A DNA stretch of 55,628 nucleotides from positions 1 to 55,628 of the forward strand of contig JANQJO010000058.1 in assembly GCA_028281605.1 (NCBI GenBank). The letters are read 5' to 3'. The translations under genes were made by a program, and so were the position numbers. Each line of letters begins with the position of its first letter. Positions within the stretch are counted from its first letter, which is position 1. Positions 1 to 10,553 of the stretch are shown piece after piece. The DNA is from Pseudomonadales bacterium. Its GTDB lineage: Bacteria; Pseudomonadota; Gammaproteobacteria; Pseudomonadales; JANQJO01. Below the pieces are notes generated by a model, which was not told the DNA's origin, did not search any database, and saw only the letters and a list, made by a program, of their open reading frames with translations.

Positions 1-96
1 TCATTTGTGTTGCTTTATTTTTGCTCATTCTTTGATCCTCTAAAATTGCATGGATTATATACGAATAAGCATTTACACAAAATTAATTAAACTCCC
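1..96. repeat. Repeat family C, copy 1 (diverged left arm)
   Basis: Positions 22-96 match 29726-29801 almost base for base: the spacer beginning TTTGATCCTCTA and the right arm ending AATTAATTAAACTCCC are shared. The left arm (1-21) is diverged or reaches beyond the window, so the hairpin is less perfect here than in copy 2. It lies about 40 bases past the stop codon of the giant gene and directly abuts a family A repeat. It is probably a non-autonomous palindromic element; no coding capacity is seen. Confidence 0.75.
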
Positions 97-117
97 TTAT
101 TTCGTGCTCGTTCCTTA
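97..117 (-). repeat. Repeat family A, copy 1 (3' end of giant gene)
   Basis: The plus strand reads TTATTTCGTGCTCGTTCCTTA. On the minus strand, the sense strand of the giant gene, it reads TAAGGAACGAGCACG followed by AAATAA, and begins about 20 bases past that gene's stop codon. The same motif in the same sense orientation sits at the 3' ends of gspE, the Smr gene and the 553-codon membrane-protein gene. Confidence 0.75.
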
Positions 118-136
118 GGCCTTACAAATAAAATAT

Positions 137-3100
137 TCACACAATATCAGGACCAAACCATCCCCCTATTTTTCCTGCTTGCTTTAATATTTCCTCACTC
201 ACCAATGGATAAATCGGTTTTGTTAAATTATTTAACTGCAACTTATAACGTTCTTTAACCTCTAAAATAAATTCCTTAGAATAATTTTTCACTTCCAATT
301 TGCTAAAAAATTTTGCGACTTTTTTTTCAATAAAATCTCTGATCTTTTCACTTCTTCCTTCTTTACTCAAACCTCTAAAATCATTTAAAGACTTGGCTAA
401 GTTAGTATTAATAATATTAGCATAACTGACAAATAATTTTGCATATTCATCCGATGATTCAGGAAAAAAACAATTTAAAAACATATCAATACGCGGCAAT
501 AAACGTGATATAAGTGTTTCTTTATCTACAGCATTAAGCAAGTCAACAAAAAAAACAGTGTTTTCATCTCTATCAATACTCTCCATATGTATCGGAGCAA
601 ACAAAAATAAAAAGAAATCAAAAAGCTGCTGATACTGTTTTTTATCTCTTTCCCGATTTACTAATTCACCAAAACAATCTTTTTTAAAACCAAGATCATT
701 TATACTTTTTTCAAAACTTGCTAGCCCTACTAGAGATTGATAAAAAAGCGATTCGATCCGAGCAATAATCAATTGATTACAACCTTTGCTTTTAATACTT
801 GAAAATTGAAAAACAAAAAACGTAAATACTAATTGATTAAATTGATATTTGTATTTAAAAAATTCATTCATTTTATCTTTAAAATCACCAAAATATTTCC
901 TGAAGACTTCTTGGCCAAGATTTATAAAAGTATATATTCTGCTAACATAATCATCATAAATAGGTGAGTTTAAAAAATCTTTTCCTGGGTTTTTTAAACA
1001 ATTATGCTTAGAAAAACTCAGAGAAAACCTGGAAAATACCTTTAAATATAAAATACTTTCATCACTTTCAAACAAACACAAAAATCTTAGACAGAACTTC
1101 ATATTGTAAAAATATAATTTAGGAATATCCGAAATTATCTTATTTTTTTCTGATGCTTCAATCATAGAAATTATTTTATCAGCATACCCACTAGAGGAAA
1201 GATGGGATTTGTAAATCGATCCCAACTCACTTCTATCGAATTCAAAATTTGATATTTTTTCTAAACATTTTGAAAGCTCTCCACCTTGTTCAACAGACTG
1301 GTATTTTTCCACAGAATATAAATAAAAATTTGAAACAGATGAAATCATTTTCAAAAAAACTTTTGATTTTAAATGCAATTTAACATTTGACAAGCAAACA
1401 AGTTGAAATAAACAAGAGGAATAGCTGTAATTTAAAACTTCATCCTTCTCAATTAACAAATTCCACTCATTGTCACATAATAGGTAATCAATATCTAAAG
1501 AAAAAGCCTCATCAAACCCTCGTTCAATAGCACCTGTAGAATTAGATTTAACTATATCTTTTTGCAAAAACTTCTCCCAATGCATTACACAACCAGTCAC
1601 TAATTCTTCAAAACCATCCAAGATTTTTTTATGATTCATATTCTCACTTTTTGAATAATTATCAATATAAAAGCTCAATGAACTTGAAAAAAATCTTGCG
1701 ATATCTTTAAACCCATAAAAGGAACCATTGATCTTAACTGATTCATGATCGCCAAACTCTAGCACATAATGAAAATGCAAAAATAATTTAGAAAGGCTTT
1801 TCCTAAAATCATCAATAGAAAACAAAAAACTTGAAGTTTTTATTTTAGCATAAAAGCATCTAAAAAGTTTCAAAAAGAAATCTAACTCTTTTTTTGATAA
1901 AGCAAATTTTTTTGATAAATAAAGTTTTTTGAGCCTTTCAACATATTCATGTAAAGCACTAACAATATAATCTAATTCACTCGATAGTTTTTTTCTTGAC
2001 TCAGGCTCATATTCATATTTTTCTAAAACAGAAAAAAAAGATATTAACATTAGCTTAATGACAACAAAAGTTTTAAGATGTTTACCATTATACTCTAAGG
2101 CCCATTGCGCATCCATGGAAGGCATACTGATGTCGCCAAAAAAAACCAACGCATCTATATCCGACTTATCTGACAAAGCATTACTAACAAACTTCAACAC
2201 ATGATTCAAATTTTTTTCTGGTTTTTTTAAAAATTTTTGCAATAAACCATAAAAATCAAATTCAGAATCGAATAAATAATTTCTTCTCTTAAGAAGATTA
2301 AAAATATTTTCAAGAGTATTAACATTAGCTCCCAATTGAATTAAATTCTCTGAAAAGAAATATGAAGAAAGGTCTTTAGCTATATCTTTCTCATACAAAA
2401 CAGTGTAATTTTCTAAAATTGTTAAGCAAAACCCCGGCTCAAGCCGAAAAGAAAAGAATAATTTTTTACACAACTCGATATGCTTTTCTGCATATTGAAC
2501 TCTATCTTTATAATCATATTTTTTATTATCAGTATAGTTCAAATAAGCTTCATGCAAATTATAGGAAAAATCAAGATTATCAGGATGAATAAGACAAAAT
2601 TTTTCCAGACAAGAAATAGAGCTTTTTTCATCGCCTTTCTTTTTGTAAACAAATGACAACAAGCTTAATAATTTTTCTATATGCCCTAAATCAAAACCAT
2701 CAATGTTTTTCTCCAGTTTCCGCAAATAAATTAATGCTTCACTTAAGAAACCTGAATCACATAATTTTTGACACAGTTTTAAATAAAAAGCTGCGTAAGA
2801 AGAATTATCAATCTCTAAAAAATCTTCTACATGCGCGATAGTATTTTCAATAAAATTTTTATTTTTCAAGCCAAGCAACCTTTCAGACATCTCTAAAAAT
2901 CTATTCTTACATTGATAAAGATATTCTTTTTTTGAATGCCTAGCTATTTCCATAGACTCTTTTGTTAAGCTAAATAATTTATCCCAATTTTTCTTATCTT
3001 CATAAAGACATAATAATGCCTCCATGTCAGTGAAATCAAAGTTATCCCATCCCATATTCTTCAGTCTTTCAAAACAACTGATCAACAGAGAAGAAGCACC

Positions 3101-6100
3101 CTCCATTTTAGAAGTCTTTAAGGACTGCAATCTTTCAATTAAAAAACGTATCAATTTCTTATCAATATTTTTTCCTTGCAAAAAATCATTAACAAAAATC
3201 TTATAAATTTCAATATTACATTGCTCCAAATAAATAAACATTTTTTTATAGCACAACTCAATCTCCTGATCAGGTTTTATTTCCAAAAGTACATTTTTCA
3301 ATATTTTTAAATTTTCATCGCTAACATCTACAGCAAGGCTCCCATCCTCATCAATCATTAAATTTAAAATTTTTAATAAGTCACCACTTGAAACCGAACA
3401 ATTTTCCATTTTTTTTACCAAAATCATTATTTTGGTTTTTTTTGAAAGCTCTTCCCATATTTTTTTCAAAAAATCACATTGATTAAAACTTAAATCAACT
3501 TCTGGTTTCATTTGAACTGTTATTTTTAATATAGCATCTTTAACAAGAGTTAAATCTTGACTGTAAGCACCTAACTGGATTAAATGCCTCAGCGCCTGAG
3601 AATACTGATTTTGATCACACATTTTTTCAGATAAATATATACTAAAAGCAATATCAAAATTTCTCTCATGCCAACAAGAGTGAAGATGTTCCAATATTTT
3701 TTCTATAGAAATTTTATCAAGCTCAAGCATTTTTTTATAAATATTATTTTTTTCAAAGAAATAATTTTCTTTATGAAAACGGGTTACCCCAACAATATAG
3801 TTTGCAGCTGTCAAAACACTAATTGCTTCTAGCCATTTTGATTGCATTTTCAATAATTTTACCAACTCGATGACTTCTTCTGGAGTAGCATTTTTTGTAT
3901 CCACAAGCTTGCCAATACAACTTGCTCTAAACCTATTAATTGATTCACGAACATCTTTATCCTTGATAAAATTATTTTTCTTATATTTAGCATTTAAAAA
4001 TCGTAGCAGGGATTCGGAAATAAAAGACTTATCTAAAAGCTCATCAAGGAACAGCTGAAAACTTTTTTTATCTAAATTCAAAAGGCTATCTAAAACCTTT
4101 TCACAACACAAAATAAACCGATCATCATTTAAATTATTTAAAACAAGATATTTCATACCATCTAAAATATCAGAACTTAATTCTTTTCTTTTGTCTGATT
4201 TTTTTCTTTTATCAAGTTTTTTATTAAACAAAACAAACAATTCATTCAATAAATCGTTTGTTTTGTCATCTTCATCCATTTGCCTTAATTTTTGCATCAA
4301 TATTTTAATTTGAATATCTACTTCAAATCTTGGCCTATACATATACAACAAGCCTTGATTTTTAAAAGACAGAGCCTCGGGATTAAATTTTTTATTTTTT
4401 GATAAAGCCACAATAGCACTCAAAACCTTTTCATTGTTTTGATTCATAGACAAAAATTCAAAAAGATAATCTAAAGCAAGCTCATAATTATTGCTTTTAT
4501 TTAAATTTTCACATAACTCTAAAAGAAAAGATACTTTAATTTCTTTAAAGCCTAAAATACCTTCTGCAAATGCACAGGCAGCCTCAAGAGTCATTTTCAT
4601 TTTGTGATTAAAATTTCCCACAGTGAATTCAGCATTTTTATTTTTTTCAAACAAACCAACATAGTACTTATTTTCTTCTTCTTTGTCACTGAATAATTTC
4701 ACAGCTGTATTTAACACAAAACAGTATTTTGGCCAATCTAACTGGCTTTCATAATATCCCAACACCTCTCGTACTTCCTGATATGTTGCTTTCTTTTGGA
4801 TCACAAGTAAAAACATGCAGTCTATATACGTTTTTTTAAGAGAATCAAAATTTTTATTAAGGAATTTATTGGATTGTAATAAAGAACCTAATTTAACAAT
4901 TAAAAATCTCAACAATGTTTCAGAAGGTTCATTTTTCACAATACCTTTTACAAAATCCTCAATTTGGTATTTTTTTTCAAAAGAACACAAAAAGTCAAAA
5001 ACTTCTTCAAAATAAAAATTAAATTTTTCTTCAGATAAAGAATTTTGACCACTGATAAATATATTTTGCAATGATTTCAGATCTAAACTCTCAATCTCTC
5101 TTTCATTTTTTTTGATTTTCTGTATTAAAACTTTAATTCTACTTTCAAGGGGGAGCTTGCTCGATAATTCATATAATAAATCACAGTATTGTTTTGACAA
5201 ATATGTTAAGTCGAAACTCTCAATATTACTTTTTAACGCATCCAACTCATGCTTCTCATAAAAATAAATAGACTGTAATATCAAGTACTCTAATTCAGGC
5301 TCAAGCTTACTTTTAGTGTAATACTCTAGCAATGGAAATAGAATTTTACGCATATTATTATTTTTTTCTTTTTTTCTATTAACAAAATTTATATACCAAT
5401 GATCTATTAGTTGATTCACGCCTAATAAAGGAAAAAGTTCTGGTAAATATAAATCCAAATACTTCTCATAAAGATTTTTATTAGACACATCTCCAACTAA
5501 TAATGATGCCATATTCATTCTAACTTCTTTTGAATAAGGAGCATGAATAGCAAGAGTTTTATCAAACCCTTGCATTAATAATTTTTCAATGCTAGCTTTA
5601 GAAATATTCAATTCGTTTTGGTTTGCTTCTGGAAAGGCTTTTTTCAAACTTAACATCAAATCAAAATCTCTCAAAAAATCTTCAACTATTTCCAAATGAA
5701 ACTGCTTGGCAATATCAGATTTTTGAGAATCAAACATCACGATTTCATTTTTTATTTTCTCAGATAAAATTTTTCCATTTTCATCCTCTATGCTTTTAAA
5801 TTTTTCTTCAAAAGATCTCAAGTATAATTTTAAACTTTCAGGAATATTATTTTTCTTATAAGTTGTTCTAAATAAATTTAAAAATAAAATTCTTTCTACA
5901 CAAGAGCTCGTATGAATATTCATATACGGATTTAATAAGTTTGCGATAAATTGCTTTCTATTTTCTACACTATCTTTATTAAATAAACCCCTAACAAGCC
6001 CTGGCTGCAGTACTGAAAGTGGACCTTCAAAAAATTTAAACCCAGGGCATAATAATTTTATAAAAAAAGAGCAGACACCCTCCGCATTTGGATCAATAAT

Positions 6101-6940
6101 TATTATTCGATTAGAATCAAGATATTCAGATAATTCACGATTAATTTTTGAGTGACAAAGAGGTTTGTCACTCAGAACCTCTTCAATAACCCTTGTTTTT
6201 GTTATTGAAACAAATGGATTTTTTGCTTGACTACTGAAAACAGAGATATCAATAGGTACAGAACAACCAAGATCAACACAAAGTTTAAAACAAATTCCCA
6301 CTCCTTTTTCAAGGGTGAGGGTTTTATAAAACTGGCCATCACTGGCTCTCATAATATATGCTAAGGCTTTTTTTATAAAAAAATTTTTGTTTTCATGGTG
6401 CAGTAAATTAGCAATATTTGCTTTAGTATGTATTAACCTTCCTATTAGAACTAACGTTTCATGAAATAATTTTTGTGGGTCCATTACTTCATCATTAAAT
6501 GAATATTTAAAATCCATATCTTTTTTAAGATTGAATTCAGATTCGAGGTCAAGAATACCATCAACTCTAGAGCCTGTTAAAGTAACACGTCCTTTTTCTT
6601 GCAGAGCCTTTAATAGATCTCTCGGAGTAAGTGGTATTTTTACACCATCCCCTTCGCAAGTTTTAAGTTTAAAAGAAAAATTGAGTAACTTGTTTAACTT
6701 TTCGCATTGCAATCTATTTAAAAGAAAACTTTCTCCAAGATTCTCTATAAGCTTTGAGAAAGTTTCAAAAAAAAGATAAGGTTTTAATACGTGATTGGAC
6801 GGGTCATGCATATTAGATACTTCAAAAGAGCATCTAACACCAATATCATCATTATCATCGCCTGTATTCGCTCTCTCAAATAAAGGAAAAACGATACCCT
6901 TTTGATTTCCGTTAGAAGTATCGAAGTATACTGAAGACAT
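137..6940 (-). CDS. Giant orphan protein with helical/TPR-like repeats (2267 aa)
   Basis: I do not recognise this protein. It begins MSSVYFDTSNGNQKG after GGAAAATGGATC and has no signal peptide or clear membrane segment. Much of it reads as amphipathic helices rich in K, L, F, E and S. Some blocks resemble TPR or helical-hairpin repeats, for example NYELALDYLFEFLSMNQNN (roughly residues 840-860) and the region containing LSFVYKKKGDEKSS (roughly 1430-1470). The gene is far richer in A+T than the neighbouring gsp genes, with many A and T runs, which suggests transfer. It follows gspB on the same strand after a 202-base gap, so it is probably transcribed separately. Repeats C and A lie at its 3' end. 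A large cytoplasmic scaffold or a secreted effector-like protein are both possible; neither is shown. Confidence 0.8.
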   Translation of the reverse strand: MSSVYFDTSNGNQKGIVFPLFERANTGDDNDDIGVRCSFEVSNMHDPSNHVLKPYLFFETFSKLIENLGESFLLNRLQCEKLNKLLNFSFKLKTCEGDGVKIPLTPRDLLKALQEKGRVTLTGSRVDGILDLESEFNLKKDMDFKYSFNDEVMDPQKLFHETLVLIGRLIHTKANIANLLHHENKNFFIKKALAYIMRASDGQFYKTLTLEKGVGICFKLCVDLGCSVPIDISVFSSQAKNPFVSITKTRVIEEVLSDKPLCHSKINRELSEYLDSNRIIIIDPNAEGVCSFFIKLLCPGFKFFEGPLSVLQPGLVRGLFNKDSVENRKQFIANLLNPYMNIHTSSCVERILFLNLFRTTYKKNNIPESLKLYLRSFEEKFKSIEDENGKILSEKIKNEIVMFDSQKSDIAKQFHLEIVEDFLRDFDLMLSLKKAFPEANQNELNISKASIEKLLMQGFDKTLAIHAPYSKEVRMNMASLLVGDVSNKNLYEKYLDLYLPELFPLLGVNQLIDHWYINFVNRKKEKNNNMRKILFPLLEYYTKSKLEPELEYLILQSIYFYEKHELDALKSNIESFDLTYLSKQYCDLLYELSSKLPLESRIKVLIQKIKKNEREIESLDLKSLQNIFISGQNSLSEEKFNFYFEEVFDFLCSFEKKYQIEDFVKGIVKNEPSETLLRFLIVKLGSLLQSNKFLNKNFDSLKKTYIDCMFLLVIQKKATYQEVREVLGYYESQLDWPKYCFVLNTAVKLFSDKEEENKYYVGLFEKNKNAEFTVGNFNHKMKMTLEAACAFAEGILGFKEIKVSFLLELCENLNKSNNYELALDYLFEFLSMNQNNEKVLSAIVALSKNKKFNPEALSFKNQGLLYMYRPRFEVDIQIKILMQKLRQMDEDDKTNDLLNELFVLFNKKLDKRKKSDKRKELSSDILDGMKYLVLNNLNDDRFILCCEKVLDSLLNLDKKSFQLFLDELLDKSFISESLLRFLNAKYKKNNFIKDKDVRESINRFRASCIGKLVDTKNATPEEVIELVKLLKMQSKWLEAISVLTAANYIVGVTRFHKENYFFEKNNIYKKMLELDKISIEKILEHLHSCWHERNFDIAFSIYLSEKMCDQNQYSQALRHLIQLGAYSQDLTLVKDAILKITVQMKPEVDLSFNQCDFLKKIWEELSKKTKIMILVKKMENCSVSSGDLLKILNLMIDEDGSLAVDVSDENLKILKNVLLEIKPDQEIELCYKKMFIYLEQCNIEIYKIFVNDFLQGKNIDKKLIRFLIERLQSLKTSKMEGASSLLISCFERLKNMGWDNFDFTDMEALLCLYEDKKNWDKLFSLTKESMEIARHSKKEYLYQCKNRFLEMSERLLGLKNKNFIENTIAHVEDFLEIDNSSYAAFYLKLCQKLCDSGFLSEALIYLRKLEKNIDGFDLGHIEKLLSLLSFVYKKKGDEKSSISCLEKFCLIHPDNLDFSYNLHEAYLNYTDNKKYDYKDRVQYAEKHIELCKKLFFSFRLEPGFCLTILENYTVLYEKDIAKDLSSYFFSENLIQLGANVNTLENIFNLLKRRNYLFDSEFDFYGLLQKFLKKPEKNLNHVLKFVSNALSDKSDIDALVFFGDISMPSMDAQWALEYNGKHLKTFVVIKLMLISFFSVLEKYEYEPESRKKLSSELDYIVSALHEYVERLKKLYLSKKFALSKKELDFFLKLFRCFYAKIKTSSFLFSIDDFRKSLSKLFLHFHYVLEFGDHESVKINGSFYGFKDIARFFSSSLSFYIDNYSKSENMNHKKILDGFEELVTGCVMHWEKFLQKDIVKSNSTGAIERGFDEAFSLDIDYLLCDNEWNLLIEKDEVLNYSYSSCLFQLVCLSNVKLHLKSKVFLKMISSVSNFYLYSVEKYQSVEQGGELSKCLEKISNFEFDRSELGSIYKSHLSSSGYADKIISMIEASEKNKIISDIPKLYFYNMKFCLRFLCLFESDESILYLKVFSRFSLSFSKHNCLKNPGKDFLNSPIYDDYVSRIYTFINLGQEVFRKYFGDFKDKMNEFFKYKYQFNQLVFTFFVFQFSSIKSKGCNQLIIARIESLFYQSLVGLASFEKSINDLGFKKDCFGELVNRERDKKQYQQLFDFFLFLFAPIHMESIDRDENTVFFVDLLNAVDKETLISRLLPRIDMFLNCFFPESSDEYAKLFVSYANIINTNLAKSLNDFRGLSKEGRSEKIRDFIEKKVAKFFSKLEVKNYSKEFILEVKERYKLQLNNLTKPIYPLVSEEILKQAGKIGGWFGPDIV

Positions 6941-7142
6941 GATCCATTTTCCATACAGTTAATAAATATAAGATTAATTTTTTATTGCAGGAGAAAACAA
7001 TTTAAAAATAGAGTTCTACAAATAAGTTAAGAAAGAAAATATTTATCTGAACATTTAGCTTGATTTTTTTAATATGCTCAAAAGCTTACCTAAAATACAC
7101 TCATAAGTAAAGGCTCTTTATCTTTGAAAAAAATTCCATTCT

Positions 7143-8069
7143 CTAATCTGACCAATTTTGTAATACAGCCACACGAAACTTAATATCATTGTAATTAAGT
7201 ACAACCCCATTTTCAGTAATATGCTCCAGAATCAGGCCCTGTGCTAAATTGTCTCCCTCCCGTCTATACGCACCATTTACAATGACAGAACGAAAACGAG
7301 CATCTTCTGAATACATATGCGAATTAAAACTTAATCGAGGTAATTGATTTAAAATTGAACTTGACAATTCTTGCTTAAAAGGTAATTTTGCCAATGCCAT
7401 TTGTTTTTTTAAAGAATCAACTTTTGATCTAGTGGTAGAGGGCATAATCAATGTTTCTCGAGGTGAAATCAGAATCTCATCCTTTTGCTGGCTTTGCACA
7501 ACAGTGTTTTTTTTATAATTAGAGGGTTCAAAGTCAGTTTCAACCGATTCGCCATGCTCACCATCAATAATTTCCGTCAAGCTGACTCTGTCACGGGACG
7601 ATCTCAATGAAACCTTGCTTTTTATTTCACTGGTTTTACTCTCTTGCATCTCTTTTAATTTTCGCAAACGATCTTCTATTAACAGCGCTTCTGCTTGTTC
7701 ATACACATCAAAAGCCTCTGAAAAGTTATTCTTAGAATCGGTAATATTATGTGCAAATGAATCAACTTCTTGCACTGCTAAATCAGATGAGCGCTTTGAG
7801 TCTCTATCGCCTCCTGTATCCAGCATAGCCTCTGCTCGATATGCACTAAGTTCTCCTATCTCTCCAACTCCTTGAGAGAAATACTCCTGATAAAGCCAAA
7901 TAGATACAAACAAAGCATTACAACATACAACGATAAGCAACACAATATTACTCATTTCAAAACGGCGACGACGCAAAGCTGCACCTACATGCACACTTTG
8001 CAAATCAGGTACTTGACCTTTAATACGCTCTCTTTCTGACTTTTTTAACGCTTCAAGAATATAACTCAT
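7143..8069 (-). CDS. gspB: GspB-like type II secretion protein
   Basis: This 308-residue bitopic inner-membrane protein is the partner of the ExeA/GspA ATPase; in Aeromonas the ExeAB complex helps insert the secretin into peptidoglycan. The start MSYILEALKKSERER is the family hallmark. A membrane segment lies at about residues 41-60, followed by a long low-complexity periplasmic linker. The C-terminal T2SSB domain (about 225-308) contains LPRLSFNSHMYS and an RSVIVNG block, as expected. It starts 18 bases after exeA and is the last gene of the gsp block. Confidence 0.9.
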   Translation of the reverse strand: MSYILEALKKSERERIKGQVPDLQSVHVGAALRRRRFEMSNIVLLIVVCCNALFVSIWLYQEYFSQGVGEIGELSAYRAEAMLDTGGDRDSKRSSDLAVQEVDSFAHNITDSKNNFSEAFDVYEQAEALLIEDRLRKLKEMQESKTSEIKSKVSLRSSRDRVSLTEIIDGEHGESVETDFEPSNYKKNTVVQSQQKDEILISPRETLIMPSTTRSKVDSLKKQMALAKLPFKQELSSSILNQLPRLSFNSHMYSEDARFRSVIVNGAYRREGDNLAQGLILEHITENGVVLNYNDIKFRVAVLQNWSD

Positions 8070-8087
8070 AACAGTTGTATGATTAGT

Positions 8088-10016
8088 TTATTGGTTTAAA
8101 ATATCACGTAAAGGACGATTCAAAACTGGCACCGTTTCTCCCAAAACTGAATTCAAAGCAATCAAAGTTTTTGGACCAACCACACCATCGGCTTCTAAAC
8201 TGTTCTGCGACTGAAAAATTTTTACTTTACGCTCTAATTCATTTCCAAAATAAGAAACCCCTCTGGCTAATAAAGGGTCTTTTTGTACACGGCCTAACAT
8301 CTTACTTAACCAAGTCACCTTAGGCCCCATGGAACCAGGTACAATGGAACCATCATAAGCAGGCGGTGCTTTCCACAACATAGAGTACCCTCCTTTCCAT
8401 TGCTTATCTAGCTCAAATCGCGTTAATTCTATTTTCTTTTCTCCTACTGATACCACAGCTTTTTTTAAATCAGCTGCTAATAGAGCCCCATAAAAAACAT
8501 TACCATCAGATTCATATAATTTCAGCACAGCTGGCCTGTTTAAGTGCCTTAATTCATCAAAACTGTCAACTCTCTGCAAACAATAAATACCAAATTTTTT
8601 CGCATATTCACAAGGAGGTTGCAAAGTTCTAACAGGATCAAATGGAATACTCCAAACATTAAACAGGTGCGCATAAGCATATCGTTTACTCTGTACTCCA
8701 GGTAAGCGATCAGGCCAATTCAACACATCAGTTTTTATCGGCACTTTTGCCTTAGCTACTGGTTTATTTGAATCTTGCCATCTCTCATGAGATACTTCTA
8801 ACATTTTTTTTACAGATTGTGCAGGTACTGGTGTTTTTTCAAGCGAAAAGCGATCCTGGGTCTGCACCTTAGGCTCAGATTTTGTATACGTTTTATAATC
8901 CCTTTCAAAGGTTCGAAAAACACCAGTTTGCCCTTTTTGATTTTGATTATCTAACAATAAATGCTGCTCATTAAGTTCTCGATGATATTGATACTTTGGC
9001 TCTTGTTTAGCCAGTGCTTGACGTTTGGGCAAATCCAAACCAAGCTCTTCACGCCCACCACCTCCAGCTAGACCAGGCCCATTAATCGCACTGTATTGCC
9101 CCATGTAAAATATAAAAGTCGAACAAAGAATTAGACAGCTGGCTGCTATTAATTTTGTACGCATACGCAGCTTACCTTCTACCCACGGATTTCGGCCAGC
9201 AATAGTACGAGTACCAAATACTTCATACGCCGCGCGCTTAAAAATTTTCATATCAACTTGGTGTTGGCTTGATACATACGCTCCTAACATCGCCCTATCA
9301 CACAAAATATTCAACAAGCGAGGAATACCACTGCTGTATTTATATAAGCGCTTAACTACATCCCACGGAAATACTTCCTGACGACAACCAGCAATTTCCA
9401 AGCGATGACGCACGTATTGCCGAGTTTCCCTAAAACTCAAATGGTTCAAGTGATAACGTGCTGTAATTCTTTGCGCCAACTGTCGCATTTCTACTTTTGC
9501 AAAGATATCTTTCAACTCTGGTTGGCCCAATAAAATAATTTGCAAAAGCTTCTGTTGATTCGTTTCAAGATTGGTTAAAAGTCGAATTTGTTCTAATACT
9601 TCAATCGATAAATTTTGCGCTTCATCAATAATAAGAACACATTTATGCCCTTTGGCGTGTGTTTCTAATAAGTGGGTGTTAATAATATCCAAATATCCTT
9701 TGATACTGCCACGTACATGGTTATATTCAATATCATATTCATCACAAATAGTCTCTAGCAACTCAACTTTCGTAAGCTTAGGATTTAAAATAAAAGCCAC
9801 ATTGCAATTACCCGGCAACTGCTCTAAAAAACAACGGCACACTGTGGTCTTACCAGTACCTACTTCACCAGTCAACAAAACAAAGCCACCATTTTGACGC
9901 ACACCAAAAATTAAATGGGCTAAAGCCTCATGATGCTGATGACTCATATACAAATATCTGGGATTAGGTGCAATTGAAAACGGAGGTTCTCTAAGCCCAA
10001 AAAAATGTTCGTACAT
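8088..10016 (-). CDS. gspA: ExeA/GspA-type AAA ATPase with peptidoglycan-binding domain
   Basis: In Aeromonas, ExeA binds peptidoglycan and helps assemble the type II secretin. Here the 642-residue protein begins MYEHFFGLREPPFSIAPNPR, the typical ExeA start. Walker A (GEVGTGKT) is at residues 50-57 and a Walker B of the form VLIIDEAQN is near 130. A single membrane segment lies near residues 285-305. After a variable periplasmic region there is a C-terminal peptidoglycan-binding domain (about 560-625) with FQSQNSLEADGVVGPKT. It sits between gspM and gspB on the same strand and is surely co-expressed with the secretion genes. Confidence 0.92.
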   Translation of the reverse strand: MYEHFFGLREPPFSIAPNPRYLYMSHQHHEALAHLIFGVRQNGGFVLLTGEVGTGKTTVCRCFLEQLPGNCNVAFILNPKLTKVELLETICDEYDIEYNHVRGSIKGYLDIINTHLLETHAKGHKCVLIIDEAQNLSIEVLEQIRLLTNLETNQQKLLQIILLGQPELKDIFAKVEMRQLAQRITARYHLNHLSFRETRQYVRHRLEIAGCRQEVFPWDVVKRLYKYSSGIPRLLNILCDRAMLGAYVSSQHQVDMKIFKRAAYEVFGTRTIAGRNPWVEGKLRMRTKLIAASCLILCSTFIFYMGQYSAINGPGLAGGGGREELGLDLPKRQALAKQEPKYQYHRELNEQHLLLDNQNQKGQTGVFRTFERDYKTYTKSEPKVQTQDRFSLEKTPVPAQSVKKMLEVSHERWQDSNKPVAKAKVPIKTDVLNWPDRLPGVQSKRYAYAHLFNVWSIPFDPVRTLQPPCEYAKKFGIYCLQRVDSFDELRHLNRPAVLKLYESDGNVFYGALLAADLKKAVVSVGEKKIELTRFELDKQWKGGYSMLWKAPPAYDGSIVPGSMGPKVTWLSKMLGRVQKDPLLARGVSYFGNELERKVKIFQSQNSLEADGVVGPKTLIALNSVLGETVPVLNRPLRDILNQ

Positions 10017-10040
10017 AGTTTATCTCTGATCGTCTATAGG

Positions 10041-10550
10041 CTAACCTACTAACACAATAGTAGCCTTCACACGACCAGAGCCCTCCTGTTTATCAATACT
10101 GATGTTGACAGCCTTTATACTGTATTGCTGATCCAAAACCTCCAACCATTTAATCATTTTATTAAACACCACATTATCCAACCACACACGCACACCTGTA
10201 CTGCCCTTGGGCTCATAACGAACCAAAGGTACTTGATAAGATTGAGAAGTGCGCGTAACCAAAGTCACTAATGATTGATTGCTTGAACGCTTTTTACCTT
10301 TCGGCACATGAGCCAATTTACCCTCTTGTTTTTTCATCCAGTTTATCAACTGCTGATTCGATTCATATTGAACTTTTTTTTGATAATGCCAATCTGAAAT
10401 AGGTTGCCAAACAACATAAAAAACAAAAGCCACGCATAATATGAATATCAAAGCGTGCAGTCCCAACCTTTCAGTAGGAGAAAACGTATAATAACGACTC
10501 TTACATTCATCCAAAAAAGCTTGTAATACTTGCCCTACTGGTTGGCTCAT
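10041..10550 (-). CDS. gspM: Type II secretion protein M
   Basis: GspM is a small bitopic protein of the inner-membrane platform that partners GspL. This one has 169 residues with one hydrophobic segment at about 30-48 (ALIFILCVAFVFYVVW) preceded by a short cytoplasmic part. Its C-terminal ferredoxin-like periplasmic half includes a VWLDNVVFNKMIKWL block, typical of GspM. It follows gspL by three bases. The family is weakly conserved, so the call rests on size, topology and position together. Confidence 0.88.
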   Translation of the reverse strand: MSQPVGQVLQAFLDECKSRYYTFSPTERLGLHALIFILCVAFVFYVVWQPISDWHYQKKVQYESNQQLINWMKKQEGKLAHVPKGKKRSSNQSLVTLVTRTSQSYQVPLVRYEPKGSTGVRVWLDNVVFNKMIKWLEVLDQQYSIKAVNISIDKQEGSGRVKATIVLVG

Positions 10551-10553
10551 TAT

